From positions 1-64,000 of the forward strand of contig CANRHV010000002.1 of assembly GCA_947630505.1 (NCBI GenBank): a stretch of 64,000 bases of DNA. The letters run 5' to 3'. Both the position numbers and the translations under genes were made by a program. The DNA is from an uncultured Monoglobus sp. GTDB taxonomy: Bacteria; Bacillota; Clostridia; Monoglobales; Monoglobaceae. Shown piece after piece: positions 43,654 to 54,510 of this stretch. How positions within the stretch are numbered: the stretch's first letter is position 1; the number at the start of each line of letters is the position of its first letter. The notes beneath the pieces are model-generated. The model did not search any database. It was not told where the DNA came from and saw only the letters and a list, made by a program, of their open reading frames with translations.

Positions 43654-46600
43654 ATGAGTAAAAAGGTATTGTCTTTGATTCTCGCGTTGTGCATGGTGCT
43701 GACGACCGTTCCGGCCGTTTTTGCCGATGTGACAATGGAGAGTTCGGACGGCGTTATGCTGGCGGATGTCGGCGGCGGCGGATCGGATGATTTTAAAACC
43801 TTGCAGGATGCGGTAAACGCTGCGGCCAATGCGGCGGGCACAAAGTTCACTATCACGCTTGACGCTGATTATGAACTTACGGAACCGCTCAGCGTTAACG
43901 CGCCTAACAAAGAAATCACTATAGTAGGCATTAAAACAGACAGCACAAAGGCTAAGATCAGCGGCAAAAACATAACGGTTTCAGCGGGCAATGTGTTTTT
44001 CAGCAACATTGAGCTCAGCGGTATCGAAACTCCCGCGATCACGGTAAACGGCGGAGAAGTGACGCTGAATTCGAGTGACGTGAAAGCGTCGTGCGGTGAT
44101 ACAGCGTCGGCGGCGTTTGTTATGAACGGCGGCGCTGTCACGCTGAACGAGGGAAGCTCCGTAGAGTGCACCGGCATCGGATTAGCGTCGGAATACGCGG
44201 TTTTGTTTAATAGCGGAGTCGGCACATTCAATATCAACGGCTCGATCACCGTAACCGGAAACCTGGCGGATGAATGGTTCGCATACGGCGCGAATAACGA
44301 CACGGTTCCGACCGCGGACGCGAACGCTGATATCACGATCGGCGAGACGACCGAATTGAACGGTTTTATCGTATATGGCGATAGTGACAAAGTTGTCAAT
44401 ATAGACAACAAGCTGCAGTCGGCGGTTAACCTTGCCCAGGATAAAGACTACGGCAAGATCGCGTTCGGCAGCGCCACAGTAACGGTTGATGAAACAACCG
44501 TAAATCGCCCGATGATAATCGAGACAAAGGGCGCTACCGGTGTTAGCGACAAGATCACTGCCGGAACAGGCATGAAGCTTGATGAAACTACGGGAGTCGA
44601 CGCTAACGCGGTTTATGTTGTTCCCAACGCTGTGGGAATCAAGAGCGACAACGCCGATGCAGACACCGCCGGCGTTACTGTAACAGCCGCCAAATCTGCC
44701 GACGGAGCGGTAACCGACGCCAAGGAGGTTGACGTTGAGGTCAGCATAGACAGCGTTGATCTTTCGGTTGGCGGCGCGCCCTCAAACGCCTGGTGGGTAG
44801 GCGTAGGCCTGCTTGCTCCCGAAGGCGCGAACGGCGTTAAGTATGATGTCGGCAACGGGTTGGTTGACAACAATGGTCTTGACACCCTGCAGGTAAGCGA
44901 CAGCACCAAGACAGGTTTCGGATATTGGCTTGACGCGGCGACATTCCCGTCGAGTGACAATGACGAAGATCCCAAAACAATCACGCTCCAATGGATGAAA
45001 GACGGCGCGGAGATAGGCGAGTATACATATAATATTATACTTGCGGCAACTCCCGAACTCGGCGGCTTTACGCCCGAGGTTCTGTACTTCGGCTACGGCG
45101 AGACAAAAGAGGCTGCGATAGACGAGGCGTCAAAGCCGGAGAATCTTCCCGAAGGTTATGAGATCAATACCTCTGATTGGGCAGACCAGACCATGTGGGT
45201 AACCTTCAAGCAGCCCATTCCAGCCGGACTGACTGTCACGCTGACGATCACAGACCCCAAGAGCGGAACCGAAACTCATGACTGCGTGGGCGACGGCAAG
45301 CACTGCGTTTACGCGTGGAGCTACCTCAACAACGCGCAGACCGGAGAAATAACCATTCAGCCCGGAGAATATAAGATCACTAAAATCGAAAAGAATATCG
45401 AGAGAAGCGAATCAGAGGTTGAAGTAACTTGGAACGGGGCCGATCAGCCTCAGACCAAACTCACAGTATTCGGCGTTGGCGCGCTTGATGTCGGCTTTAA
45501 AGCCGATAAAGCTGCGGCGGAAGATTATATAAATAATAAAGTGAAAGGTGACGGAGTCAATGTAACCGATTGCGGACCCAACACGATGTATGTTATATTC
45601 TCCAACCGCATTAAGATTCCCGAAGACAAAACGGTCACACTGACCGTAACCGGACCCGGGAATGAGCAGGTATACACCGAGTCATTAGAAGGCGCAGATA
45701 ATAAGGAATGCAGCGTTATATACTTTAACTTCGTTGATGGCGACAGCACTGCAGAGACAGATATCCAAGAGGGCGAGTATCAATTCGTACTTACAGACGA
45801 TGCAGGCAAAGTTCTGGGTGAGAAGAGCCTCACTCTTGAAAAGCACAGCTTCAACGCCGGTGTTGAGCCCAACACGAATGGCGCATTTGAGGATGGCAAG
45901 GCGGCTCATGACGTATACAGAATGGCCGGCGATAAGGATGTATCCGTTGAGAGTATTATAGCGGCTCAAAAGCCCGTTAACAACGGCACATTTGCATTTG
46001 ACGGTTGGGAAGATGGCGTTGTGGAAGGTCTTGTTACAACCTATAACGCGAAGTGGGTCGACTACGCCGCGGGCATGGGCGTTAAGTCCGTCGCTTTCAG
46101 AGCGAAGAAAGATGAGGCAAATAAGGACTTTAGCATAAAAGACGGCGACAACAACACCATGTATATCACTCTTAACGCTAAAAATGTGAACGGTGATGAA
46201 AATGACAGAAAGCTTACCCTTAAAGTCACCAAAGACGGCAAAGATGTATATAGCGAAACGGTTAAAAAAGATTGGGAGCATGTATACTTCCGCTTCCCGA
46301 CGAAAACCGAGAAAGAAGGCGCAGGCGACGGAACAACATCGGTAGCTAAAGAACCCATTGAAGCGGGTGTATATACTGTAGCTCTTTACGGAGGCCCGGA
46401 CGGAACAACACGTGTTGGTGAAGAAAAGACCATCACAATATATAAGGTAGAGTATTCCACCGGCACCGAGGGCAGTTATACGGAGTCCAAAGATGTGGGC
46501 TACGGCTCGTATGATACGCAGCTTTACACCACATATATTGACCAAAAAGATTACGATGAAAAAACAATCGACACAACTCCCGAGATTGATCCCACGCCAA

Positions 46601-49600
46601 GCCCGGAAACATACTATTTTATGGGTTGGCCTTTGGAAGGCACACTGACCGAGGCAGAAAACAAGGTTGTGTACACGGCTCAGTGGGGCGATTATAATAA
46701 TATCAGTATTAGCTCGGTAGGCTTTGATATGGACGCCGCTAATGCTATGAGTGATATTAACGGCGTGTTAGAGAATGGTCATAAGATACAGGACGGCGTT
46801 GACAGCAACACTATGTATATAGCGCTTGACAAGCGCTTTGAGCCTAAAGAGGGAGCCGGAGCCCTGACCGTTAAGGTAACCAAGGTCCAGGATGAGAATG
46901 GTGATACGATTGAGTCACCCGACCCTGTAATATATCAAGAGACCATAGAAAACGGCAAAGTGATCTACTTCTGCTTCAAGGATGGCGGCGGTCAAGGCGT
47001 TCCCGGTGAGGATGGATCCGTTGCTCAAACAGATCTCGCCGATGCTGCCGGAAAGTATCATGTGCAGCTTTACAGAGGAGAAGAAGCAGACGATAATAGT
47101 AAAATAGCCGAGGCTACAAAAGATTTCTATATCTCCAAAGCCGTTTATGATTTCAACGGCGGCGCGGAGTATACTACAGACGGCACAAAGATAGAAGGCG
47201 ACCGCAAGGTTATATTCCTCGGCGAGGAGGATACCTATGATCCTACAACCGAGGGAACCGGCCTCAATGTAAAGAAACCCGGATACGCGTTTGACGCTTG
47301 GACCAAGGACGGCGAGGCGGTTGAGGATGCCACTTTCACAGCGGCAAGCAGCGATGACGCAAAGTGCAATGTTGAAACCTACAAAGCGGCCTGGAAGCTG
47401 GCGAAGATAGAGATACTCGGCGCGGGCTTCAAAGCAAAGGCGGACGAAGCGAAAGGCGCTTTGAACGGTCTGCTTGATCAGGTAGCGCAGGGCGCGGGCG
47501 ATAGAAGCGACGTTATAGACAACACTCTCTATGTTGTATACAAGCTTCAGGAGAGCGGCACAGAAGTCTCCGAATATACTCTTGAATTGTATAAGGACGA
47601 CAGCGTTGAACCGATTTACACCGATAAATCCGGCGGCAAGGCCGGCAAGGGCGGTTCATTCTACGCGTCGTTCGGACATCAGTTAAAGGATGTCGACAAT
47701 ATCGAGGGCAGCTATCAGTTCAAGATCACTCCCGACGGCGATCCCGAATACAGCATGACCTGGAACCTTGACATCTATAAGGTGGTATACGATGCGGGCG
47801 AAGGCACATTCGCAAGCGGAAGCAAACAGTCCGATACAGTATACTACGCGATGCACAGCGATCTCGGCGGCGAGTTCACCGAGCCGGACGAGGTTCCGAC
47901 CAGAGCAGGCTACACATTCGTTAAGTGGAACACCACTCCGGCCATAGACTCCGAGACCCACACCGCGACATTCAACGCGATTTGGAATAACTCGGCGGCG
48001 GTTATCACAGCGGTAGGCTTCAAGGCGGACAAAGAAGATGCTAAGACAGCGTCAAACGAAGCGTTCAAAGCCGCGGTAGACCGCTATACCAATGTTGACG
48101 ACACCGCGGACAACACATTGTTCGCCGTATACAAGCTCGCCAGCGCGGTAGACGACGCGAACAGAGTTCCCTACACGCTCATTATTAAGCACGGAAACAC
48201 AACAAGCGTTACAAACTTTGACACCAAGGACGCGTGCCTGGTACGCGCCGCGTTCAACGACAGTGACTTCGGCCAAGATGAGAACCACGAGGGCTTGTAT
48301 GAATTCGAGCTTTACGCCGGCTCGTACGACGCGGAGCCCGAGGGCGTTGAACCCGTTGACACCGAGGAGCTCAATATATATAAAGCGGTATACAACGCGG
48401 GCGACGGTGAATTCGCGGACGAGACAAATACTTATGAGAAATATGCGGTAGAGGAAGACCTCGCGGCGATCAACCCCGGCGAGCCGACCAAGACCGACGA
48501 CACATTCACAAAATGGAGCGATCCCGCGGAATCCGAGGACGGCTTCACAATCACCTACACGGCCGAGTGGCAGAGCGAAACGCAGCCTTCGGCGGAACCC
48601 TCAACGGAGCCTTCGACGGAGCCTTCGGAGCAGCCTTCGGCGGAACCCTCAACGGAGCCTTCGACAGAGCCTTCGACAGCTCCGGTAGAGCCTTCTGAGG
48701 CGCCCTCGACAGAGCCCTCGACAGCTCCGGTAGAGCCTTCTGAGGCGCCCTCGACAGCTCCGGTAGAGCCTTCTGAGGCGCCATCGACAGAGCCTTCAAC
48801 GGTTCCGGTAGAGCCTTCTGAGGCGCCATCGACAGAGCCCTCGACAGCTCCGGTAGAGCCTTCTGAGGCGCCCTCGACAGAGCCTTCAACAGCGCCATCG
48901 ACAGAGCCTTCAACAGCTCCGGTAGAGCCTTCGACAGAGCCTTCAACAGCTCCCGTAGAGCCTTCTGAGGCGCCATCGACAGAGCCTTCAACAGCGCCCG
49001 CTGAGCCTTCGGAAGCACCCTCAACGGAGCCTTCAACAGCTCCCGTAGAGCCTTCGGAAGCGCCCACAACAGAGCCTTCAACAGCTCCGGTAGAGCCTTC
49101 GGAAGCGCCCACAACAGAGCCTTCGGAAGCACCTTCGACAGAGCCTTCAACAGCTCCCGCAGAGCCTTCGGAAGCGCCCACAACAGAGCCTTCAGGAGCG
49201 CCTTCAACGGAAGCGCCTACGACAGAGCCTTCAACGGCTCCTTCAACCGAAGCGCCCACCACAGCGCCTTCAACAGAAGCGCCCACCACAGCGCCTTCAA
49301 CAGAAGCGCCTACCACAGCTCCTTCGACCGAAGCGCCAACAACAGCGCCTTCAACCGAAGCGCCCACCACAGCGCCTTCGACGGAAGCGCCCACCACAGC
49401 GCCTTCAACAGAAGCTCCCACCACAGCGCCTTCAACAGAAGCTCCCACGATCGAGCCTTCAGCAGAGCCTCAGGTATCGAGTGAGCCTCAGACATCGACT
49501 GAGCCTCAGACATCGACAGAGCCTCAAGTATCGAGCGAACCTGTTGCATCCGGAGAGCCTACCGCGATACCTACGTCAACGCCCACAAGAAGACCTTCTT

Positions 49601-50271
49601 ACAGCGGCGGCGGTGGCGGCGGCGGTTCCTTCGGAACAGGCGCCACGGCGACACCTAAGCCCACGGCAACACCCGACCCGAACGCGACAGCGGTGCCCGG
49701 AGCCACAACAGCACCCGGAGCACCCACAACTGCTCCCGTTGTCGGCGCTCAGGTATTCGAGGACGTACCCGCTGACCACTGGGCATACAGCTACATTATG
49801 GACCTCTACAACATGGGTATCATAAACGGCGAGACGCCTACAATGTTCGTTCCCGAGGACAACGTGACAAGAGCCGAGTTCGCCAAGATGGCGGCTATGC
49901 TGTTCGGCCTGACGGCTCAGAGCACGGAATCACAGTTTGTTGACGTGACGGCCGGCGACTGGTTCGCGTCCTATGTAATAGCGGCGACCGAGGCCGGAAT
50001 CGTGAACGGCACAAGCGAGACGACCTACAGCCCGAACGACAACATCACTCGCGAGCAGATCGCGGCGATAATCGGCAGACAGATGAGCTGGACATCGAAC
50101 AATCCGCTTGGATACAGCGACGCTGACACTATAGAAGAGTACGCGCTGCCGTATGTAACAGGCCTTACCGAGCAGGGAATCCTGACCGGAGACAACGGAA
50201 TGTTCAGGCCCAAGGATAATTCCACCAGAGCCGAAGCCGCGGCGATCATCGACAGAGTGAAGAATCACTAA
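43654..50271 (+). CDS. giant SLH-domain surface protein 2 with repeated bipartite modules
   Basis: 2205 residues from the ATG at 43654 (GGGAG). Signal peptide [24 protein letters not shown]. Residues about 45-280 look like a parallel beta-helix ([26 protein letters not shown]). From about residue 470 to 1640 come about five or six modules of roughly 200 residues. Each begins 'VGFKADK..A', contains 'NT(M/L)Y(V/I)', and most end in an InlB/Listeria-Bacteroides-type repeat ([13 protein letters not shown] ... GYTFVKWNT). A ~325-residue [24 protein letters not shown] region and a poly-Gly linker precede three SLH modules almost identical to those of SLH protein 1. Probably a wall-anchored adhesin or S-layer component. 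Confidence 0.92.
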   Translation: MSKKVLSLILALCMVLTTVPAVFADVTMESSDGVMLADVGGGGSDDFKTLQDAVNAAANAAGTKFTITLDADYELTEPLSVNAPNKEITIVGIKTDSTKAKISGKNITVSAGNVFFSNIELSGIETPAITVNGGEVTLNSSDVKASCGDTASAAFVMNGGAVTLNEGSSVECTGIGLASEYAVLFNSGVGTFNINGSITVTGNLADEWFAYGANNDTVPTADANADITIGETTELNGFIVYGDSDKVVNIDNKLQSAVNLAQDKDYGKIAFGSATVTVDETTVNRPMIIETKGATGVSDKITAGTGMKLDETTGVDANAVYVVPNAVGIKSDNADADTAGVTVTAAKSADGAVTDAKEVDVEVSIDSVDLSVGGAPSNAWWVGVGLLAPEGANGVKYDVGNGLVDNNGLDTLQVSDSTKTGFGYWLDAATFPSSDNDEDPKTITLQWMKDGAEIGEYTYNIILAATPELGGFTPEVLYFGYGETKEAAIDEASKPENLPEGYEINTSDWADQTMWVTFKQPIPAGLTVTLTITDPKSGTETHDCVGDGKHCVYAWSYLNNAQTGEITIQPGEYKITKIEKNIERSESEVEVTWNGADQPQTKLTVFGVGALDVGFKADKAAAEDYINNKVKGDGVNVTDCGPNTMYVIFSNRIKIPEDKTVTLTVTGPGNEQVYTESLEGADNKECSVIYFNFVDGDSTAETDIQEGEYQFVLTDDAGKVLGEKSLTLEKHSFNAGVEPNTNGAFEDGKAAHDVYRMAGDKDVSVESIIAAQKPVNNGTFAFDGWEDGVVEGLVTTYNAKWVDYAAGMGVKSVAFRAKKDEANKDFSIKDGDNNTMYITLNAKNVNGDENDRKLTLKVTKDGKDVYSETVKKDWEHVYFRFPTKTEKEGAGDGTTSVAKEPIEAGVYTVALYGGPDGTTRVGEEKTITIYKVEYSTGTEGSYTESKDVGYGSYDTQLYTTYIDQKDYDEKTIDTTPEIDPTPSPETYYFMGWPLEGTLTEAENKVVYTAQWGDYNNISISSVGFDMDAANAMSDINGVLENGHKIQDGVDSNTMYIALDKRFEPKEGAGALTVKVTKVQDENGDTIESPDPVIYQETIENGKVIYFCFKDGGGQGVPGEDGSVAQTDLADAAGKYHVQLYRGEEADDNSKIAEATKDFYISKAVYDFNGGAEYTTDGTKIEGDRKVIFLGEEDTYDPTTEGTGLNVKKPGYAFDAWTKDGEAVEDATFTAASSDDAKCNVETYKAAWKLAKIEILGAGFKAKADEAKGALNGLLDQVAQGAGDRSDVIDNTLYVVYKLQESGTEVSEYTLELYKDDSVEPIYTDKSGGKAGKGGSFYASFGHQLKDVDNIEGSYQFKITPDGDPEYSMTWNLDIYKVVYDAGEGTFASGSKQSDTVYYAMHSDLGGEFTEPDEVPTRAGYTFVKWNTTPAIDSETHTATFNAIWNNSAAVITAVGFKADKEDAKTASNEAFKAAVDRYTNVDDTADNTLFAVYKLASAVDDANRVPYTLIIKHGNTTSVTNFDTKDACLVRAAFNDSDFGQDENHEGLYEFELYAGSYDAEPEGVEPVDTEELNIYKAVYNAGDGEFADETNTYEKYAVEEDLAAINPGEPTKTDDTFTKWSDPAESEDGFTITYTAEWQSETQPSAEPSTEPSTEPSEQPSAEPSTEPSTEPSTAPVEPSEAPSTEPSTAPVEPSEAPSTAPVEPSEAPSTEPSTVPVEPSEAPSTEPSTAPVEPSEAPSTEPSTAPSTEPSTAPVEPSTEPSTAPVEPSEAPSTEPSTAPAEPSEAPSTEPSTAPVEPSEAPTTEPSTAPVEPSEAPTTEPSEAPSTEPSTAPAEPSEAPTTEPSGAPSTEAPTTEPSTAPSTEAPTTAPSTEAPTTAPSTEAPTTAPSTEAPTTAPSTEAPTTAPSTEAPTTAPSTEAPTTAPSTEAPTIEPSAEPQVSSEPQTSTEPQTSTEPQVSSEPVASGEPTAIPTSTPTRRPSYSGGGGGGGSFGTGATATPKPTATPDPNATAVPGATTAPGAPTTAPVVGAQVFEDVPADHWAYSYIMDLYNMGIINGETPTMFVPEDNVTRAEFAKMAAMLFGLTAQSTESQFVDVTAGDWFASYVIAATEAGIVNGTSETTYSPNDNITREQIAAIIGRQMSWTSNNPLGYSDADTIEEYALPYVTGLTEQGILTGDNGMFRPKDNSTRAEAAAIIDRVKNH

Positions 50272-50280
50272 AATAAAAAA

Positions 50281-50310
50281 TCTCTCCCCCGATTCGGGGG
50301 AGATTTTTTT
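50281..50310 (+). terminator. terminator of SLH gene 2
   Basis: TCTCTCCCCCGATTCGGGGGAGA followed by TTTTTTT. Confidence 0.92.
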
Positions 50311-50324
50311 GGATTAAAATAGGG

Positions 50325-50353
50325 TTGACAAAATCAAAAATATAATATATAAT
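50325..50353 (+). promoter_or_regulatory. consensus promoter of candidate antitoxin RNA
   Basis: TTGACA, 17-base spacer, TATAAT, 15 bases after the SLH terminator, with no plus-strand gene behind it. Confidence 0.8.
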
Positions 50354-50359
50354 AAAAAT

Positions 50360-50484
50360 GCGAAAGGGAGCTGCCAAAAGACGATCCCCAATCGCACAAA
50401 AGGGAACCGTTAAACGGTTAGCCAAAGTTAATAGTCAAAGAATATGACCGCTGCTTTAGCTGAGGGCGGTCATATTGCTTTTGT
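50360..50484 (+). ncRNA. candidate antisense antitoxin RNA
   Basis: Predicted ~125-nt transcript with small hairpins (ACCGTTAAACGGT) and a strong 3' terminator (AATATGACCGC/GCGGTCATATT, then GCTTTT). Its 3' part is complementary to the end of the minus-strand toxin-like ORF and its 3' UTR. Convergent, 3'-overlapping pairs like this are the arrangement of txpA/ratA-type toxin-antitoxin loci. Confidence 0.55.
50441..50476. terminator. bidirectional terminator shared by the toxin-like mRNA and antisense RNA
   Basis: AATATGACCGC and GCGGTCATATT, 11 bp, 14-base loop; plus strand followed by GCTTTT, minus strand by CTTTG. Confidence 0.7.
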
Positions 50485-50544
50485 GCTTACCATTATGAAA
50501 AATATCACAACAGCGACGATTATTCTTAAAATCGTGTCAAGCAT
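50470..50544 (-). CDS. 24-residue hydrophobic peptide, type I toxin candidate
   Basis: Too short for the track. Encodes MLDTILRIIVAVVIFFIMVST plus KAI: one membrane-spanning helix with charged ends, like small type I toxins that depolarise membranes. AAAGGGGGT sits at good spacing. A 13-codon leader ORF (50546-50587) ends one base before its ATG, so translation may be coupled. An own promoter and an opposing RNA complete the locus. Not recognised as a named family. Confidence 0.55.
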   Translation of the reverse strand: MLDTILRIIVAVVIFFIMVSTKAI

Positions 50545-50545
50545 T

Positions 50546-50587
50546 TTAGCAATACCCCCTTTCAATAAGCTCATGAGAATCACTCAT
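50546..50587 (-). CDS. 13-codon leader ORF ahead of the toxin-like peptide
   Basis: ATG...TAA encoding MSDSHELIERGYC. Its stop is separated by one base from the toxin ATG, and its 3' end contains the toxin ribosome site. The mRNA upstream holds the palindrome GGAGGTGACCTCC and a CATGAG/CTCATG hairpin that could hide ribosome sites. Translation not certain. Confidence 0.35.
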   Translation of the reverse strand: MSDSHELIERGYC

Positions 50588-50681
50588 GGCAAGATCAGGA
50601 GGTCACCTCCCTTCTTTGTGGAATAGGAGATGGCTAACCGCTCAAAATACCCTTTTATGTAAGCGCCAAGCGCCTGTTTAC

Positions 50682-50710
50682 ATTTTATCACCAAGCGACA
50701 AAATATTCAA
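50682..50710 (-). promoter_or_regulatory. promoter of the toxin-like mRNA
   Basis: Minus strand TTGAAT, 17-base spacer, TAAAAT with an upstream TG. Gives a leader of about 130 bases with several hairpins. Confidence 0.6.
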
Positions 50711-50720
50711 GTTAAGATTA

Positions 50721-50771
50721 TGTTACATTCGCCGTTACCTACGATTTTGTGAAACCTGTGCGAATGTAACA
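50721..50771. repeat. 12-bp inverted repeat upstream of recA
   Basis: TGTTACATTCGC and GCGAATGTAACA, exact complements separated by 27 bases and followed by ATTTTTTT. It could be a long-loop terminator protecting recA, or an operator. It does not match the GAAC-N4-GTTC SOS box. Confidence 0.5.
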
Positions 50772-50791
50772 ATTTTTTTAAATAAAACCGC

Positions 50792-50820
50792 TTGACAGGG
50801 TTTTGTATGTTAATTATAAT
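50792..50820 (+). promoter_or_regulatory. consensus promoter of recA
   Basis: TTGACA, 17-base spacer, TATAAT; excludes the ORF-track start at 50803. Confidence 0.87.
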
Positions 50821-50886
50821 TATATACAGGAAAATTATATCCAAATGAAAATAGCCCACTATATTTCACGAAACGGAGAAAATATA

Positions 50887-51951
50887 ATGAACGAGGAAAA
50901 AAGAAAAGCACTTGACCTGGCAATGGGCCAGATCGAAAAACAATTCGGAAGCGGAGCTGTTATGCGTCTGGGCGAGAAGCCAAACGCCAACGTTGAGGCG
51001 ATACCCACAGGCGCGCTGTCGCTCGATATCGCCCTCGGCATCGGCGGCCTGCCCCGCGGCAGAATTATAGAAATATACGGCCCCGAGTCCTCGGGTAAAA
51101 CCACGGTCGCGCTCCATGTTGTGGCACAGGTCCAGCAAATGGGCGGCGAGGCCGCGTTTATCGACGCGGAGCACGCTCTTGACCCCGTGTACGCCGAGGC
51201 GCTCGGCGTGCATACCGACGATCTGATCGTCTCGCAGCCCGACACGGGCGAGCAGGCTCTTGAGATAACGGAGCAGCTTGTGCGCAGCGGCGCGGTCGAC
51301 GTTATTGTTATCGACTCGGTCGCGGCATTGGTGCCCAAGGCCGAGATCGAGGGTCTGATGGGCGACGCGCATGTCGGTCTCCAGGCGAGACTGATGTCTC
51401 AGGCGCTCAGAAAGCTTGCGGGCATAATATCAAAATCAAACACCACCGCCATATTTATCAACCAGCTGCGCGAAAAGGTTGGCGTTATGTTCGGCAATCC
51501 CGAGACTACCACAGGTGGACGCGCGCTGAAGTTCTACGCCTCGGTGCGCCTTGACGTGCGCAGGATCGACACCCTAAAGGGCGACGGCGGAGTTATGGGC
51601 AACCGCACGAGAGTCAAAGTAGTCAAAAACAAGGTGGCTCCCCCCTTCAAAGAGGCGGAGTTTGACATAATATACGGCGAGGGCATTTCCCGCATGGGTA
51701 ATGTGGTCGACGCCGCCACCGACCTGGACATCATACACAAGAGCGGCTCGTGGTTCAGCTATGAGGGCGAGCGCCTCGGCCAGGGCCGCGAAAAGGTGAA
51801 AAAGATACTCGAGGAAAATCCCGAGCTCGCCACCGAGATCGAGAATAAGGTCCGCGAGCAGGCGGGTCTGCCGCTGCTTGGCGGCGAGGGCCCGTCGATG
51901 TTCGATGACGCGCCCGTGGAGGGATTGGAAAAGCCTAAAAAGAAAAAGTAA
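50887..51951 (+). CDS. recA: recombinase RecA
   Basis: 354 residues from the ATG at 50887 (GGAGA). Walker [14 protein letters not shown], Walker B region [15 protein letters not shown], and the L2 loop [16 protein letters not shown] are all present; the basic C-terminus ends KPKKKK. It forms filaments on single-stranded DNA for homologous recombination and SOS induction. recX follows after a repeat-containing gap of about 150 bases. Confidence 0.98.
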   Translation: MNEEKRKALDLAMGQIEKQFGSGAVMRLGEKPNANVEAIPTGALSLDIALGIGGLPRGRIIEIYGPESSGKTTVALHVVAQVQQMGGEAAFIDAEHALDPVYAEALGVHTDDLIVSQPDTGEQALEITEQLVRSGAVDVIVIDSVAALVPKAEIEGLMGDAHVGLQARLMSQALRKLAGIISKSNTTAIFINQLREKVGVMFGNPETTTGGRALKFYASVRLDVRRIDTLKGDGGVMGNRTRVKVVKNKVAPPFKEAEFDIIYGEGISRMGNVVDAATDLDIIHKSGSWFSYEGERLGQGREKVKKILEENPELATEIENKVREQAGLPLLGGEGPSMFDDAPVEGLEKPKKKK

Positions 51952-51960
51952 AGCTTTTAT

Positions 51961-52070
51961 GCCTGCTTCGCAGGCGCGGGCGGCCGAGTCGACCGCCCCT
52001 ACGGCATTTTACGAACTATGGTCGTAGGGGACGGCGACCTCGACGTCCCGGCTCTCCCCAAGGGGCGAGG
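51961..52070. repeat. GC-rich dispersed repeat module between recA and recX
   Basis: GCCTGCTTCGCAGGC hairpin, then GGGCGG...CCGCCCCTACGG, a spacer, and GTAGGGGACGGCGACCTCGA leading into CCGGCTCTCCCCAAGGGG. The same order of parts occurs at 63185-63310. Confidence 0.7.
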
Positions 52071-52103
52071 CAAACGGGGAAATATTGTGAATGGAGATAA
52101 ATT

Positions 52104-52568
52104 ATGGATAATTTTACAAAAGGGCTGCATTTGGCGGCTCGGTATTTGGCGTCGCGGATGTACACGTCCCGCGAGATATACGACCGTCTGCGCCGAAAGG
52201 GCTATGACGAGGACACCTCGGAGCGGATCGTGGGCAGGCTGATCGAGGAAAAGCTGCTCGACGACGCGCGGTACGCCGAATTCTATTTGGCAGACGGCGT
52301 GAACCTCGGCCAAAAGGGCGAGTACCGCATAAGGCAGGAGCTTTTGCGCAAGGGGGTGGCGCCCGTTCTGATCGACCGGGCCTTTGAAAACGCCGATGTG
52401 GATTTCGACGCGGCTCTGCGCGAATACGTGGAGCAGAGGCTGAGGGTCACTAAGATTATGGACTACAAAGACCTGGCGCGGTTTAAGGCGGCGCTGGCGA
52501 GGCGGGGCTACTCGCCCTCGGAAATACGACGGGTCCTTGACGAGTACGACTTCGACTTCGGTCGATAA
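52104..52568 (+). CDS. recX: regulatory protein RecX
   Basis: 154 residues of three-helix repeats: LASRMYTSREIYDRLRRKGY and RIVGRLIEEKLLDDARYAEFY are the family core. RecX limits RecA filament growth. The start follows TGGAGAT. Position after recA supports the call. Confidence 0.92.
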   Translation: MDNFTKGLHLAARYLASRMYTSREIYDRLRRKGYDEDTSERIVGRLIEEKLLDDARYAEFYLADGVNLGQKGEYRIRQELLRKGVAPVLIDRAFENADVDFDAALREYVEQRLRVTKIMDYKDLARFKAALARRGYSPSEIRRVLDEYDFDFGR

Positions 52569-52591
52569 ACAATAAATTTAGGAGAAAGAAT

Positions 52592-53923
52592 TTGAAAAAG
52601 GTATCTATCGCATCATTGGGATGCTCAAAAAATCTGATCGACAGCGAGCAGATGACGGCGCTGCTCAGATCGGGCGGCTTTGAGATATGGGAAAACGAGG
52701 CCGACGCGGACATTATGATTGTCAACACCTGCACGTTTGTGGAGGACGCTCAGACCGAGTCGATAAACTGTATCTTAGAGCTGGCGCAATATAAAAAAGC
52801 CGACAAAAACAAGAAAAAACTGCTTATCGTCACCGGCTGCCTCGCGCAGCGCTACAAGGAGCAGATACTCCGCGAGATACCGGAGGTCGACGCGGTTATC
52901 GGCGTCAACGAGTTCGACAAGATAGTTGATATAATAAACGCGCGTGTCGGCGGCGGGCCGGCCAGCGTCAGCTGCTCCGAAAAGCCGCTGCTGTTTGAGG
53001 GTGAGCGCGAGCGCTCGACGCCGGGTTACACCGCGTTTTTAAAGATCGCGGAGGGCTGCGACAACCGCTGCACTTACTGCGTTATCCCGTCGATACGCGG
53101 CGCGTATCGCAGCCGAAAGATCGAGGATATAATCGCCGAGGCGGAAAAGCTCGCGGCGGACGGCGTTAAGGAGTTGATAGTTATAGCGCAGGACACCACG
53201 CGCTACGGCATTGACATCTACGGCGAGTACCGCTTATCTGAGCTTCTCAAAAAGCTGTGCGCCGTTTCGGGCATCGAGTGGGTGAGAGTGCACTACTGCT
53301 ACCCCGAGCTTGTGACCGACGAGCTTATAGAAACCTTCGCGAGCGAGCCTAAACTCTGCAATTATTTCGACATACCGATACAGCATTCAAGCGACCGCGT
53401 TCTGAAAAGAATGGGCAGACGCGCGAACCGAGCTCAGATAACCGAAATGATAAAAAAGATCAGGGCGGCTATTCCCGACGCAGTGATAAGAACAACGCTG
53501 ATCGTGGGGTTCCCCGGCGAGACCGAGGAGGATATGGACGATCTGCTCCGCTTTATCGACGAGGCGAGATTCGATCGCCTGGGCGTGTTTACATACTCCC
53601 GCGAGGAGGACACCCCGGCGTATGATATGCCCGATCAGATAGACGAGGAGGAAAAGCGGCGGCGCCTCGAAAACGTTATGGTGGCGCAGGCCGATATCGA
53701 CGACGAGAACAACGCGGCAAAGGTCGGAACGGTGCAGACCGTTCTGGTCGAGGGCCGCGACGAGATAATAAAAAGCTACTTTGGCAGGACATATGCCGAC
53801 TCGGTGGATATCGACGGTATGGTGTTCTTCAGATCCAAGGAAAAGCTGAGACCCGGAGATTTTGCTCGGGTCAGGATAGACGAGGTGGAGGACATGAATC
53901 TGTTCGGAAAAGCGGTTAAATAA
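52592..53923 (+). CDS. rimO: ribosomal protein uS12 methylthiotransferase RimO
   Basis: 443 residues with a TTG start after AGGAGA. The N-terminal MTTase domain Cys residues lie in SLGCSKN, NTCTFVE and TGCLAQRY. The radical SAM cluster motif is EGCDNRCTYCVIPSIRG (CxxxCxxC), and a C-terminal TRAM domain is present. It adds a methylthio group to Asp of S12 using two Fe-S clusters. RimO rather than MiaB is preferred because of the IPSIRG and GCSKN patterns. Confidence 0.94.
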   Translation: MKKVSIASLGCSKNLIDSEQMTALLRSGGFEIWENEADADIMIVNTCTFVEDAQTESINCILELAQYKKADKNKKKLLIVTGCLAQRYKEQILREIPEVDAVIGVNEFDKIVDIINARVGGGPASVSCSEKPLLFEGERERSTPGYTAFLKIAEGCDNRCTYCVIPSIRGAYRSRKIEDIIAEAEKLAADGVKELIVIAQDTTRYGIDIYGEYRLSELLKKLCAVSGIEWVRVHYCYPELVTDELIETFASEPKLCNYFDIPIQHSSDRVLKRMGRRANRAQITEMIKKIRAAIPDAVIRTTLIVGFPGETEEDMDDLLRFIDEARFDRLGVFTYSREEDTPAYDMPDQIDEEEKRRRLENVMVAQADIDDENNAAKVGTVQTVLVEGRDEIIKSYFGRTYADSVDIDGMVFFRSKEKLRPGDFARVRIDEVEDMNLFGKAVK

Positions 53924-53936
53924 CGGAGGGGATATT

Positions 53937-54503
53937 ATGAGTTTGCCGAATAAATTGACGCTTATCAGAGTGATTCTGATCCCGGTGTTTATGGTACTTA
54001 ACCTGTGCTGCGGCACGGTCGGGCTGTATCTGTCGCTGGTCGTGTTTTTATTGGCGGCTGTGACCGACTATTTGGACGGGCAGATCGCCCGCAGGACCCG
54101 CAGCGTCACCAACTTCGGCAAGCTGATGGACCCGATGGCCGACAAACTGCTGACGATCGGCGCCCTTGTATGCTTCCTGGCGTCGGATCAGCCCTACATA
54201 AACGCGGGAGTCGTGATAATAATAATCGCCCGCGAGCTGATCGTCACAGGTATACGCATGCTGGCGCTTGAGGAGAACCGCGTTATAGCGGCGGGATTTC
54301 TGGGGAAACTCAAAACCGTGTCGCAGTTCTTTATGATAATCGCGGTTATTATAACCCGGATCATAAATGTCTACAGCGACCCCTTGTCGGGCGGCGTCCG
54401 TAACTTGATCGTGCTCGTTCTGGTAGTGCTCTCAACGGCGCTCACCGTGCTATCGGGCCTTGACTATATTTTCAAAAACCGCAGTTTGTTAACATTTAAG
54501 TAA
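53937..54503 (+). CDS. pgsA: CDP-diacylglycerol--glycerol-3-phosphate 3-phosphatidyltransferase
   Basis: 188 residues with four or five membrane helices. The CDP-alcohol phosphotransferase motif is complete: DYLDGQIARRTRSVTNFGKL followed by MDPMADK. It makes phosphatidylglycerol-phosphate for membrane phospholipids. CGGAGGGG ribosome site; 13 bases after rimO. Confidence 0.94.
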   Translation: MSLPNKLTLIRVILIPVFMVLNLCCGTVGLYLSLVVFLLAAVTDYLDGQIARRTRSVTNFGKLMDPMADKLLTIGALVCFLASDQPYINAGVVIIIIARELIVTGIRMLALEENRVIAAGFLGKLKTVSQFFMIIAVIITRIINVYSDPLSGGVRNLIVLVLVVLSTALTVLSGLDYIFKNRSLLTFK

Positions 54504-54510
54504 CAGAGAT

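Noticed and set aside
48551-49549. Minus-strand ORFs of up to 297 codons (48555-49448, 48551-49207)
   Set aside because: Shadows of the [15 protein letters not shown] repeats in SLH gene 2; repeat DNA without stops in several frames.
50444-50626. 60-codon plus ORF
   Set aside because: Antisense to the toxin-like peptide and the terminator; no ribosome site.
50680-50800. LexA (SOS) box at recA
   Set aside because: No GAAC-N4-GTTC match; the inverted repeat present has a different sequence and spacing.
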